Shown: positions 25,001 through 32,381, counted from the stretch's first letter. The stretch is DNA of 64,000 nucleotides from Nonomuraea dietziae (GCF_014195505.1 NZ_JACIBV010000001.1:1860001-1924000), one strand, 5' to 3'. Numbers and translations are program-made. The notes: generated from the sequence alone by a model not told the origin.

Positions 25001-26300
25001 CGTACGGCACGCTGAGCGGCGTCTCCCCTGAGTCCGCCCGCCGGATCAGATCGCTGCCCAGGACCTCGGCCAGGTGCGCGTCGCTGGCATGGGGCACCAG
25101 CTTGCGCTGCACCAGCCGCATCACCGACATGGTCAGCGGCGCGGCGGCCAGGTGCACGGCCAGCTCGAAGGCGACAGGCGAGACGCCCATGCGGAACCGC
25201 CAGACCCGCTCCTCGGCCGAGGCGTCCTCCTCCGGCTCCCGCGACTCATGGTCGGTCTCGGCGGAGGAGCAGGCCAGAACCCCGCAGGACCAGCGGGCGC
25301 GGCTGCCCATGACGAACTCGGCCCAGCCCTTCACCTGACCGGCCGCCGTCCCGATGACCGGCACCGGCACCATTCCCGGCGGCACGGCCGAGCCGTACTC
25401 GACGGCGGCGGCGGCGGGCTTGGTGTTGCGCAGCTCGGCCCGCTCCGGCGCGATGCCCGTGCGCCGCCACAGCCGCGCGGGCAGCAGATGAACCACGACC
25501 ACCGCGTTGTTCTCACCCCAGCGAGCCAGCATCCTGTGGGCGGCCCCGGTGTGCCAGGCGTCGCCGATGCCGTCGGTGAGGACGACGATGAGCCTGCGCC
25601 CGGTACGGCCCGGCAGCGCCAGCGCCGAGGCGGGGGTCGCGGGAGCATCGGCTCGCCCTGTGCGCAGCCTCAGCTCGGACTCCCGTTCCACGTCGGCGTC
25701 GAGGAGATGCGTCCGGATCACCCGAAAGGCCGCGACGTCGGTGAAGGCCGCCGCGAACCTGTTGGCGGCGGCCCTGTGCAGGATCGCGAAGCGGCCGTCG
25801 TCGATCACCACGTCGAGTTCGAGCAGGCGCTCCCTCGCGGGCGCGAACACCGGCAGCCAGAGGTCGTCGCCCGCCGCCTGTTCGGCCGTGGCCTCCTCGT
25901 CGACCTCGGCCGCGCCGTGCGGTGACTCGACCAGCCGCCGGAAGGCGCGCATGGCCTGACTGACCGCGCGACGTCGCCTGGGTTCGGAGACGGTGAGGTC
26001 GGCCCGCTCGCCGACCACCTCATGGACCGCCGGCTCCAGCGTCACCGCGAACGGCATGCCGGAGCCCGCGGCCTCGCCCCCGGTCACGTCGGTGTCGGCG
26101 CCCTGCGCCGGCGGCGCCTGGTGGCCGGGCGGCGCCTCGGCGGGTCCTGGCGGGTCCTGCCTGGCTCGGCTGGGAGCTGACGGCAGCTCCCCCGTCCGGC
26201 CCGCGACGGCATGGGCGGCGAGCCAGAGAAGGTCGGCGGCCTCCTGCCAGTGCGGCGCGCCCTCGCGGCCGAGTGGCGATTGACCTGCCGACCTGCTCAC
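22092..26300 (-). CDS. vWA-like (SAV_2336-type) - NB-ARC - TPR fusion protein (FxsT-like)
   Basis: 1402 residues from GTG 26300, overlapping the MoxR stop (GTGA). Residues about 140-430 resemble the SAV_2336/vWA-like region: LDVVIDDGRFAIL near 163, LIVVLTDGIGDAWHTG near 236, VVVVHLLPARLWRRTG. Residues about 590-900 are an NB-ARC STAND ATPase: FTGREEMLALL, Walker A GLGGVGKSQIA near 622, WLLVFDNAENV near 697, GDLPLAIEQ near 772. From about 980 to the end are TPRs of the FGPDDPLTL type (LGPDH repeats). The same plan occurs in FxSxx-COOH-system TPR proteins, but no FxsA peptide or radical-SAM gene is present. It likely acts as an ATP-driven sensor scaffold for the MoxR/VMAP pair. Confidence 0.9.
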   Translation of the reverse strand: MSRSAGQSPLGREGAPHWQEAADLLWLAAHAVAGRTGELPSAPSRARQDPPGPAEAPPGHQAPPAQGADTDVTGGEAAGSGMPFAVTLEPAVHEVVGERADLTVSEPRRRRAVSQAMRAFRRLVESPHGAAEVDEEATAEQAAGDDLWLPVFAPARERLLELDVVIDDGRFAILHRAAANRFAAAFTDVAAFRVIRTHLLDADVERESELRLRTGRADAPATPASALALPGRTGRRLIVVLTDGIGDAWHTGAAHRMLARWGENNAVVVVHLLPARLWRRTGIAPERAELRNTKPAAAAVEYGSAVPPGMVPVPVIGTAAGQVKGWAEFVMGSRARWSCGVLACSSAETDHESREPEEDASAEERVWRFRMGVSPVAFELAVHLAAAPLTMSVMRLVQRKLVPHASDAHLAEVLGSDLIRRADSGETPLSVPYDFVPGVRAELLQAGRRSETAEVLVAVVDHLGQEVDELRGLRDMIVSPGSASVPDLPRELSPLVEPTVSALEAMAGRYTVPARRIRDAFRGHEGTSEPALAGHASSRDLPRPEDTVYPHVVKDPSPPDPFGVTINMSAVPLAAKRESHEPTPVWNVPQKNVSFTGREEMLALLHERLSAGTTAVLPEALHGLGGVGKSQIAIEYCYRHQDKYDLIWWIPSERLTMVRQAFVDLAVHLDLNVTEPNVAVPAVKEALRLGRPYADWLLVFDNAENVDEIRKFFPTNGPGKIMVTSRSRDWFSYAAPLEVDVFTREESRELLRLRGPELSDQDADEISSRLGDLPLAIEQAAVWLSETGMPTSEYLQLFDEHSTELLQVEGAEVPVAAAWNVSFDRLRESHPAALQLLQVCAFLAPEPIPRSLLTSSRDMEGPPELLQALRDPIALSRTTRAINQYALAKLNYRDNTISLHRLVQRVVTSQLSDDDRMLFRHCGHLMLANADPKAPGNRARWPEYHALFPHVFASKLEECTDPWARELFLNLIDFLYLWGDHNGFISMAQRAVDTWSENLGPEHDATLAAELRLGRALRLFADFHAAYRHHLHARDALRDRLGPDHERTLEAQGYLGADLRYLGRFDEALEIDRQAYETLRRRFGPDDPLTLEQAHLLAIDYRLTGDPVRARELDEDTYRRKQEVLGPDNLSTISSRVALTVDIMECGHYLEARNLQEIHTNEMRRRFQNSHPGTMDAIGLLSVMSRKAGRQDEALKLSEEAMSLFRARYGEKAQTTVAITLNHAINLRHIGDLTQSVELGLRAKQLYEEIFGPDHANSPTAAVNVAVGLRLMGRVEEARDLDRQALEDLTRLLGAEHPRTLICAINYASDLYELGEHEQALELDRRTLEQLREGQGADHPTALACAFNLSMDLQAVGREAEAATLLSETLAGYRRVLGEDHPAIKSRGQGKRANCDIYPISV

Positions 26301-27346
26301 CCCACGCCTGCCTCGTCAAGCCGTCGTAGCACCACGTCGAGCACCTGTTTGTAGAACTGCTCGCTCCAGCCGTCCTGGCCGGTGATGACCAGGTGCAGCG
26401 CGTTGAGGAGCTGGTCGGCGGCCACGGAGTTGCGCGTGCGGTAGTCGAGGAACTCCTGGATGATCCGGTCCTTGTACGGCTCGGCGTCCTGGCCGAAGTG
26501 CGCCACGACCAGCTCGGCCAGCCGTTCGGCGCTGGGCTCCGGCATCTCGAGCCTGATGCACCTGCGCAGGAAGGCGGGAGGGAACTCGCGCTCTCCGTTG
26601 CTGGTGATGACGATGAAGGGGAAGGCCCTGCAGGTCACGGCGCCCTCGCTGATCGCGGCGGTCCGGCCCGCGTCGGCGGTGTGGACGACCTCGGGCCGCC
26701 CCGAGCGGGCCCGGAACAGCTCCCTGATCTGGAAGCCGCCCTCCTCCACGACGTCGAGCAGGTCGTTGGCGAGGTCGGCGTCGCCCTTGTCGAACTCGTC
26801 GATCAGCAGCACCCGCGGCAGCTCGTAGGGCAGCAGCGCCGTTCCCAGCGGCCCGAGCTGAACGTACTTGCCGATGCTCGGCTCGCTGCCGGCCACCCGC
26901 GCGTCCTGGACCCGGGCGACCGCGTCGTAGTCGTACAGTCCGGAGCGCAGGGTGCTGCGGCTGTTGACGGGCCAGCGCAGGACGGGGCCGAGGTGCAGCT
27001 CTCGGCTCACCTGGTAGGCCAGGGTGGACTTGCCCACGCCGGGCGGCCCCGTGACCAGCAGCGGACGACGCAGGCAGAGCGCGGCGTTGACCGCGATGAC
27101 CTCCTGCGGGTCGGGCCTGCGCACGGGAAGCGTGTCGACCCTGCCGAGCCTGCGGTCGAGCTCCTCGAGGTCTTCCGCCGGAGGGTCGATCACCTGGCCG
27201 CCGGTGAAGGTACGCCAGGGGGGTGGCGCCGGCAGGGCGTGCCGCAGGGAGATGTCCTGTAGCGGCCGTCCCGTGCCTCGGTAGAGGAGCCACCCCTGGG
27301 GGATGGCTGCGAACTCACCGTCCCCATGTGGTGTTTCCACGCTCAT
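26297..27346 (-). CDS. MoxR-type AAA+ ATPase of a ternary conflict system
   Basis: 349 residues from ATG 27346 (MSVETPHGDGEF). The AAA+ core is complete: Walker A VTGPPGVGKSTLAYQ near residue 98, a specific insert (RWPVNSRSTLRSGLYDYDAV), Walker B VLLIDEFDKGDADLANDLL near 180, sensor 1 IVITSNGEREFP, and arginine finger AFLRRCIRLEMP. MoxR ATPases work with vWA proteins as chaperone-like remodelers. This variant (R-x-G-L-Y-D-Y-D and E-F-D-K) is the one found in vWA-MoxR-VMAP loci. It lies between VMAP (77 bases upstream) and the vWA/NB-ARC gene, with which it overlaps by 4 bases. Confidence 0.92.
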   Translation of the reverse strand: MSVETPHGDGEFAAIPQGWLLYRGTGRPLQDISLRHALPAPPPWRTFTGGQVIDPPAEDLEELDRRLGRVDTLPVRRPDPQEVIAVNAALCLRRPLLVTGPPGVGKSTLAYQVSRELHLGPVLRWPVNSRSTLRSGLYDYDAVARVQDARVAGSEPSIGKYVQLGPLGTALLPYELPRVLLIDEFDKGDADLANDLLDVVEEGGFQIRELFRARSGRPEVVHTADAGRTAAISEGAVTCRAFPFIVITSNGEREFPPAFLRRCIRLEMPEPSAERLAELVVAHFGQDAEPYKDRIIQEFLDYRTRNSVAADQLLNALHLVITGQDGWSEQFYKQVLDVVLRRLDEAGVG

Positions 27347-27422
27347 CTGTGGATGTTTCCTCACTCGGATACACGGCGCGGCGCATGAAATTGGGCTCTT
27401 CTGAAGCATCCCCTTGATTAAT

Positions 27423-28853
27423 CTACCGCGCAACCCTGAGATGCGGGACAGGCGGAATTGGCCTGTCGGGATCGTCCCAAAGGAGGGCGACGCTCTCACA
27501 AGCCGCTGAACTGCGCAATTGAAGGATGCTCTCCGGGAGTTTCTTGAGTTTGACCGGTTGGACGACGTCGTGGACAATCTCCCGAAATTCGACATTCGAT
27601 GCTACATCGCGACACCAGAGGACAATCGGCAGTCCGGCGTCGATAGCGGCCTCCAGTTGGGCACGCCCCAGCGGATGGTCGGGCGGCGCCGAAAGCACGC
27701 AGGCCACCAGGTGACAACCCCGTATCAGGTCGTCGTGCACGGCGCCGAGTTCGGCCTCCTCCAGCGGGATCACATGGGTGCCGCCCTCGCCCCGCATGAA
27801 CCTGTCCCACCTGTCGCGCCAGTGCCGGTGGCGGTGGCGCGGGCGCAGGCGCGCGTCGCTGCGCAGCACCACCTCGTAGTCCTGGCCGAGCGCGCGCGGC
27901 GGCAGGTTCTGGCTGATCTGGCGGGGCCAGCGATCCACGGCCAGATTGACCAGATCGGGCGCGAGCATGAACTCCAGCAGCAAGGGGCCGCCGGACGTCC
28001 ACTCCTCCTCCGCCTTCAGGACCAGTTCCACCACGTAGTCCCCGAGCCGGGCGGAGGGCAGCTCGACGTCCTCGCCGCGTACCGGGCTCCAGCGCGACTG
28101 GTCGGCCTGTGTCCAGTGCGTGACGCGATGCGGGTCGGTGCCGTCGTCGGGCACGGGCGACCTGTCGATCTCGACGATGAGGCAGACCGGCAGGTCGGTA
28201 CGGGTCTGGAAGGGCGGCGGCTGGCGCAACAGGAGTTCCAGTTCGGTCGCGGCCACGTCGTCGAGCTCCCGCAGCAGGTCCCGCTGGCGGTAGAGCCATC
28301 TGCCCAGCTCGTCCTTCAGCTCGGGGTCGTTCGCCGGTTCCTGGTGCACCAGCCGTCCCCGCAGCAGCGCCACGAAGCGCAGGTGCGGCGCCAGCCAGCC
28401 GGGCCTGCCGTTGACGTCGAGCAGGAACTCGAACATCTCCCACGCGCTGGTCAGCCCCACCGGGCAGACGGCGCCCTTGCCCTCGGTGACCACCTGGTAG
28501 AGGGCGCGCAGGTCGCCGGCCTCGCAGCGCCTGAGCAACTCCTCGATCCGCCGCTCGTCCTCCGGCTCGAGGAGGCTGTCGGCCAGTCCTGCGAGCCTCC
28601 TGATCTGCTCCACCTGCGGGAGCCCCGCGGCGAAGAACTCGACCGCCCGCACCAGGGCGCCGCGCGCCTGCTCGCTCGCCAGGCAGTGCAGGGCGATGTT
28701 GAGGAAATGCACCTTCCGCTTGGCGGAGTAGGGGACGTCGAGCCCGGCCGAGCCCATCTCGGCGACTACCGCGTCGACCAGATCGGCGGGTTCCAGCTGA
28801 GGTATCGAGGCAAGCACTCTGGCGACCGCCATGTGATCGCCGAGATTCGCCAC
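27423..28853 (-). CDS. VMAP-like protein (vWA-MoxR associated protein)
   Basis: 476 residues from GTG 28853 with GGGGGAGA upstream; ATG 28832 lacks a site. Residues 1-95 are a helical domain (VARVLASIPQLEPADLVDAV, then HFLNIALHCLASEQARGALV) like an effector-associated domain. A middle region (about 100-215) follows. Residues about 217-470 match the VMAP C-terminal domain: LPVCLIVEIDRS, LPSARLGDYVVELVLKAEE, LLLEFMLAPDLVNLAVDRWP, DYEVVLRSDARLR, RWDRF, and HPLGRAQLEAAIDAGLPIVLW. VMAPs are thought to be gated by MoxR/vWA and to carry or recruit a toxic effector. No protease domain is fused here, so the effector may be supplied in trans. Confidence 0.85.
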   Translation of the reverse strand: MANLGDHMAVARVLASIPQLEPADLVDAVVAEMGSAGLDVPYSAKRKVHFLNIALHCLASEQARGALVRAVEFFAAGLPQVEQIRRLAGLADSLLEPEDERRIEELLRRCEAGDLRALYQVVTEGKGAVCPVGLTSAWEMFEFLLDVNGRPGWLAPHLRFVALLRGRLVHQEPANDPELKDELGRWLYRQRDLLRELDDVAATELELLLRQPPPFQTRTDLPVCLIVEIDRSPVPDDGTDPHRVTHWTQADQSRWSPVRGEDVELPSARLGDYVVELVLKAEEEWTSGGPLLLEFMLAPDLVNLAVDRWPRQISQNLPPRALGQDYEVVLRSDARLRPRHRHRHWRDRWDRFMRGEGGTHVIPLEEAELGAVHDDLIRGCHLVACVLSAPPDHPLGRAQLEAAIDAGLPIVLWCRDVASNVEFREIVHDVVQPVKLKKLPESILQLRSSAACESVALLWDDPDRPIPPVPHLRVAR

Positions 28854-29112
28854 GCTTCTCCCCCGCTGCGCACCTTCACCGATTAAATTGCCGTGATTCT
28901 ACTAAATCGCACAAGCATTTCCACTAGTGGTCAAGACAATCCCCGCCAACGGCCGTCTGATCGGCGCAGCAAGCCGGTGACCAGCATCCTTCGAACTGGG
29001 ACAACTCACCCATAACCAACAGCCCGGGTCAGGGCCGCCCCATCCGGCTCTGGCCTGGTCGCATTACCTGTCGTATTTTTACGGCAAGAGAAGCCATCCA
29101 GGGAGTACGTCT
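28854..29112. promoter_or_regulatory. Divergent promoter region of the VMAP operon
   Basis: The 259-base gap is AT-richer than its flanks, fitting promoters for both the VMAP operon (minus) and the small membrane protein (plus). A perfect 10-bp palindrome CCACTAGTGG lies at about 28921-28930 and may be an operator. No coding frame is supported. Confidence 0.5.
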
Positions 29113-29364
29113 ATGGACAGCGCGGACGGCCGGGTCCTTCTCATCATTGTGATCGCGATGGTCCTCTTCGTCGTCGGACGCCGATTTCAGCGCGCGCTCG
29201 ACACCTGGCGAGGATGGGGAAAGGCGGTCAAGGACGCCGCGGCCGCGGCGGGAAGGGTGCCGGACGCCAAATCGGCGGCTTGGGCGGCGCTCTGGAGCAT
29301 GGTCCTGGTCGGCGGGGTGACAGTCGTCCTGATCGCCCTGGCGGTGAACGGGATCAGGGCGTAG
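29113..29364 (+). CDS. Small two-helix membrane protein beside the VMAP operon
   Basis: 83 residues from ATG 29113 with GGGAG 7 bases upstream. Two membrane segments (VLLIIVIAMVLFVVGRRF at about 8-25; ALWSMVLVGGVTVVLIALAV at about 58-78) flank an amphipathic, Ala/Lys-rich loop (WGKAVKDAAAAAGRVPDAKS). Not recognised as a family. Its divergent position from the conflict operon suggests it could be a membrane effector or an immunity factor, but no sequence motif supports either. Confidence 0.7.
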   Translation: MDSADGRVLLIIVIAMVLFVVGRRFQRALDTWRGWGKAVKDAAAAAGRVPDAKSAAWAALWSMVLVGGVTVVLIALAVNGIRA

Positions 29365-29370
29365 GACGCT

Positions 29371-29820
29371 TCACGCCTCCTGCCACGCGCGGAAGAGCTT
29401 GATGCTCTCGGCGAGCTGCGAGTGCAGAGGGGACGGCAACGCGTCGGGAGAGAACCAGCCCAGCTCGTCGAACTTGTGCGGTTCGCCGATGGCGGCCTCG
29501 GCGGGGTCGACCCTGACCGCGAAGATCACCGCGACCCAGTGAGAGGCGGGCTCCTCCCTCAGGACGTTGCGCACGCCGATGGTCTCGATCTCCAGCGGAC
29601 GGGTCACGTACTCCTCGGCCACCTCCCTGGCGACGGCCGCCTCGAACGACTCCCCGTACTCCAGAGCTCCCGCGCCGCAGTCCCAGGTGCCGGGCTCGTC
29701 CCGCGCGCCGGTGCCGCGTCGGGCCAGGAGCACCCGGCCACGGCCGTCGTGGCAGAGGAAGACGCAGGAGACGCTGGGCGTCCTGCGCACCTGGTCGGCG
29801 CCGGGCCGCTGGTCGCTCAT
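29371..29820 (-). CDS. NUDIX hydrolase
   Basis: 149 residues from ATG 29820 (GGAAGG upstream); ATG 29844 is an alternative. The NUDIX box is intact: G-A-L-E-Y-G-E, seven residues, then REVAEEY. A preceding WDCGAGALEYGE and a following FAVRV strand complete the fold. It hydrolyses a nucleoside diphosphate linked to another moiety in the cytosol with Mg2+ or Mn2+; the substrate is unknown. The ARRGTGARDEPGTWD region resembles MutT/ADP-ribose-type members. It is convergent with the small membrane protein (6-base gap). Confidence 0.9.
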   Translation of the reverse strand: MSDQRPGADQVRRTPSVSCVFLCHDGRGRVLLARRGTGARDEPGTWDCGAGALEYGESFEAAVAREVAEEYVTRPLEIETIGVRNVLREEPASHWVAVIFAVRVDPAEAAIGEPHKFDELGWFSPDALPSPLHSQLAESIKLFRAWQEA

Positions 29821-29887
29821 GGGGATGATCCTTCCGCTTCTCAAGAGGTGGCGCCGCGGCTCGGGGAGCTCCGCCGAGCCCGCGCCG

Positions 29888-30682
29888 TCACCTGCCGGTC
29901 ACTGCTCCACGCGGATACCCGGCCAGGGCGTCCTTGTCTCTCAACGCCTGGAGCTCGCCGCGCGACAGGGCCGTGGTGAACAGGCCGGGCTCGGTGCCCG
30001 CCTCGGTCAGCCTCCTGCCGTCCGGGTGCCAGGCTCCGCTGCCGCCGCACGAGCGCCACCCCGGCCCCGTGCCCGCGTGATTGGCTACGACGGAGAACAT
30101 GCGGTGGTCCATGGCCCTGGCCGCGAAGTGGATGTCCATGCGCCGCGCCTCCTCCTGTGTGTAGAGGGCGGACGCGGCGTACACCTCGGCGCCGTCGCGG
30201 GCCGCGTCCTCGGCGTGCGCGGGAATGCCGGCGTCGAGGCAGAGAGCCAGGGCGACGCGCCAGCCGTCGACGTCGAGGAGTTGGCCCTTGCCCGCGGGCC
30301 GGAACAGGTCTCGCTCCTGGCCGTGCAGGTTCCGCTTGCCGTGGACGAGCATCTCCGCGTCAGGGCGCAGCACCAGGGAGGCGATCCAGGGCGTGCCGTC
30401 CGGCCAGCGGTAGGCCGCGCCCACCACCGCGGTCACCCCGGCTTCCTGGACGGCCTTGCGGACGACGTCGAGCCGCGGATCGTTCTCCGTCACCCAGCAG
30501 GACGGGTCGGCGAAGAGGCCGAGGTCGTAGCCCACCAGCGAGAGCTGGGGGAACATCAGCAGCTTCGCCCCCGCATCGGCGGCGCCGCGTACCACCGCGG
30601 CCGCCGACAGGGCGTTCGCCTCCACATCCCCCGGCGTCGCGGAAAGCTGGGCGACCGAGACGACCAACGACTCTGAGGGCAT
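29888..30682 (-). CDS. Nitrilase-superfamily protein with altered catalytic Glu
   Basis: 264 residues from ATG 30682 (ATG 30691 also possible). Carbon-nitrogen hydrolases use a Glu-Lys-Cys triad. Lys is present in LVHGKRNLHGQERDLFRPA and Cys in VALALCLDAGIP. The usual FPE motif reads LLMFPQLSLVGYD, so the general-base Glu is replaced by Gln. The rest of the fold is complete, including DIHFAARAMDHRMFSVVANH. It may be inactive or use altered chemistry. Members hydrolyse amides, nitriles or N-carbamyl compounds in the cytosol. It is tandem with the NUDIX gene on the same strand, 67 bases upstream. Confidence 0.85.
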   Translation of the reverse strand: MPSESLVVSVAQLSATPGDVEANALSAAAVVRGAADAGAKLLMFPQLSLVGYDLGLFADPSCWVTENDPRLDVVRKAVQEAGVTAVVGAAYRWPDGTPWIASLVLRPDAEMLVHGKRNLHGQERDLFRPAGKGQLLDVDGWRVALALCLDAGIPAHAEDAARDGAEVYAASALYTQEEARRMDIHFAARAMDHRMFSVVANHAGTGPGWRSCGGSGAWHPDGRRLTEAGTEPGLFTTALSRGELQALRDKDALAGYPRGAVTGR

Positions 30683-30800
30683 GCCTGGCATCGTATCGGC
30701 CGTGATCTCGTCACCGTCCTCCGGCTCCCCCTGCGTCTACCGGGCCGCGCCAGGGCACGTGGTGAAGCCGATCGGGCCCTTGCGAGGGCAGGGCGTCGGC

Positions 30801-31043
30801 CTATTCGTGCCGATGGACCGTGACGGCCTGCACGGCAGACAGGGCGATCGTGTGCACGGGGGATTCGTGGGCCGACACCGTGGAACCGTGCGCGTACTCG
30901 TCGAGGACGACGACCTCGTTCACGTCGTCGACCTCGACGACCACGCCCTTGAGGGACTGGCCGCCGTACAGGTGCACGGTTACCCGCTGGCGGGTGCCTT
31001 TGACCTCGGACAGCAGGTCACGCCACACCGTCGGAGCGCTCAT
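30801..31043 (-). CDS. Small Sm-like (LSm/Hfq-fold) protein
   Basis: 80 residues from ATG 31043, preceded by GGAGGAG. After a short helix (VWRDLLSEVKG) comes RQRVTVHLYGGQSLKGVVVE, then VNEVVVLDEYAH: a five-stranded barrel pattern like Sm1 (V-x-V-x-L-x-x-G-x-x-x-x-G) with an acidic second part. Actinomycetes lack a classical Hfq, so small Sm-like proteins are of interest. RNA binding is inferred from the fold pattern only; no HfqX-type signature is seen. The start overlaps a 39-codon upstream frame (TAATG). Confidence 0.6.
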   Translation of the reverse strand: MSAPTVWRDLLSEVKGTRQRVTVHLYGGQSLKGVVVEVDDVNEVVVLDEYAHGSTVSAHESPVHTIALSAVQAVTVHRHE

Positions 31044-31162
31044 TACTCCTCCTCGCCCAGCCTCAGCCGCTCGGCCACGGTCATCTCGTACGCCACTTCG
31101 GGGACGTGGATCGGCGGAGTGCGCCGCGCCACGTCGGCGCCTCCCGCGCGGGAGGCGATCAC
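31043..31162 (-). CDS. Short upstream frame coupled to the Sm-like gene
   Basis: 39 codons from a GTG at 31162, ending PEVAYEMTVAERLRLGEEE, with its TAA overlapping the downstream ATG (TAATG). Codon use is host-like and the C-terminus looks like real protein. Against it: no ribosome site before the GTG, and an 18-bp perfect palindrome (31139-31156) sits inside the first codons. It could be a small gene, or a remnant 3' end of a larger lost gene that now provides coupling. Confidence 0.3.
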   Translation of the reverse strand: MIASRAGGADVARRTPPIHVPEVAYEMTVAERLRLGEEE

Positions 31163-31309
31163 CCGGGTAGGTGGATGGGAGGATGACATCTCCTCCAGTC
31201 TCCCATGTCAGGCGTGACAGGACATGGAATCGTCGAGCGGGCCGGATGCCTGTCCCTGCGCCGTTCGTGGGGTCGAGGCGGCTCGTGCCGGGCGAGGCCC
31301 GTCCTGCGC

Positions 31310-31582
31310 CTATTCGGTCAGGCTGTCGAGCAGCCTCGCCCAGAACGCCGCCAGTTCGTCGCCCGTGTACCGGCGGTAGTGGATGCGGTCGACGCCTCGG
31401 TAGACGGTGACTTCCATGTACGGCTCGGCGGCGTCGTCGAACGAGGTGTAGAAGCTCGGCCAGTCGTCGGGCCCGGACGTCCAGTCGGGGAAGGCGAGAC
31501 GTGCGGCGTGTTCCCGCAGCACTCTCAGCCAGCGCTCCTCCCCCGAGGCGTCCATACTCCACGATGGCAGGGTGGGAGTCAT
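31310..31582 (-). CDS. Hypothetical protein
   Basis: 90 residues (ATG 31582; MDASGEERW at 31555 is an alternative with GGAG close by). Tryptophan- and aromatic-rich with acidic character: FPDWTSGPDDWPSFYTSF, then YMEVTVYRGVDRIHYRRYTG and AAFWARLLDSL. The strand pattern suggests a compact alpha/beta domain. No family is recognised. Single gene, between the Sm-like gene and the TetR-type gene, all on the minus strand but with gaps too wide for an obvious operon. Confidence 0.6.
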   Translation of the reverse strand: MTPTLPSWSMDASGEERWLRVLREHAARLAFPDWTSGPDDWPSFYTSFDDAAEPYMEVTVYRGVDRIHYRRYTGDELAAFWARLLDSLTE

Positions 31583-31697
31583 GAGCGGGCAAAACGCCTG
31601 TTGATCTCATTGAGGGGTCGGACTCGCCGCCACGGACCGCCCAGCCGAGTCGACGCGGTCAGGTGGTGGGGCTGGGCCGGGAGGTAGGACCTGGGTC

Positions 31698-32327
31698 TCA
31701 GTCCGGGCTGCCCTCTCCCGACGCCGTGGGTGGTTCACCGTCGAAGCCGTTGGCCCAGTACCTTCCGCGCAGCGACAGCTCCAGCAGCATGTGGGTCACC
31801 GCTTCGGCCGACAGCGGCTGAGGCTCGGCCTCCAGCCACCAGCGCAGCACGGCGACCTGCTCGCCGACCCATGCCCTGGCCAGCACGTCGATGTCGATGC
31901 GGGGAGTCACCTCCATGGCGCGGGCCCGATGCCCGAACACCATCGCGGCGGCGGCGCTGCGCGCTTCCATGAACTCCCGCAGGGCGCGGCCGTCGCCCTC
32001 ACCTCGCAGGATGACGCGGTAGGCGTCGCGTTCCTCCGCGGCGTGGCGGAACATCTCCAGGATCGGCTTGCCGCTGAAACCGACCGAAGGCGCTCGCAGC
32101 AGCGGCTCCAGACGGCTGTCCAGCTCGGCCTGCAGGTCGGCGACGATCTGGCTGAGCAGCGCGTCCTTGTCCGTGTAGTGGCTGTAGAACGTCGCCCGCC
32201 CCAGATCGGCGCGCTCGGTGATGTCCTCCACCGTGATACCGGCATACCCGCGCTCGAGCACCAGGGCCACGAGCGCGTCACGCAGTAGGCGGCGGGTGCG
32301 CCGCGTGCGGCGATCTTCCTGCGGCAT
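31698..32327 (-). CDS. TetR-family regulator of the acyl-CoA operon
   Basis: 209 residues from ATG 32327, with GGAGAGG about 6 bases upstream; ATG 32342 is in frame but weaker. The DNA-binding domain is standard: RRLLRDALVALVLERGYAGI, then EDITERADLGRATFYSHYTD. The rest is an all-helical ligand domain (HAAEERDAYRVILRGEGDGR), similar to the TetR_C_14-like group. It is divergent from the acyl-CoA synthetase gene. An 18-bp palindrome GCATGTTT-TT-AAACATGC lies between them, so it probably represses the catabolic operon until an acyl-CoA or acid inducer binds. Confidence 0.9.
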   Translation of the reverse strand: MPQEDRRTRRTRRLLRDALVALVLERGYAGITVEDITERADLGRATFYSHYTDKDALLSQIVADLQAELDSRLEPLLRAPSVGFSGKPILEMFRHAAEERDAYRVILRGEGDGRALREFMEARSAAAAMVFGHRARAMEVTPRIDIDVLARAWVGEQVAVLRWWLEAEPQPLSAEAVTHMLLELSLRGRYWANGFDGEPPTASGEGSPD

Positions 32328-32381
32328 CTGGCCCCTCTCCAATGGTCAACAGGTCGCAGTCTATCCACCCATTGACGTGGT

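Noticed and set aside
22092..26300. Complete FxSxx-COOH peptide system
   Set aside because: The TPR ATPase fits FxsT, but no radical-SAM maturase or short FxSxx-ending precursor gene is found nearby.
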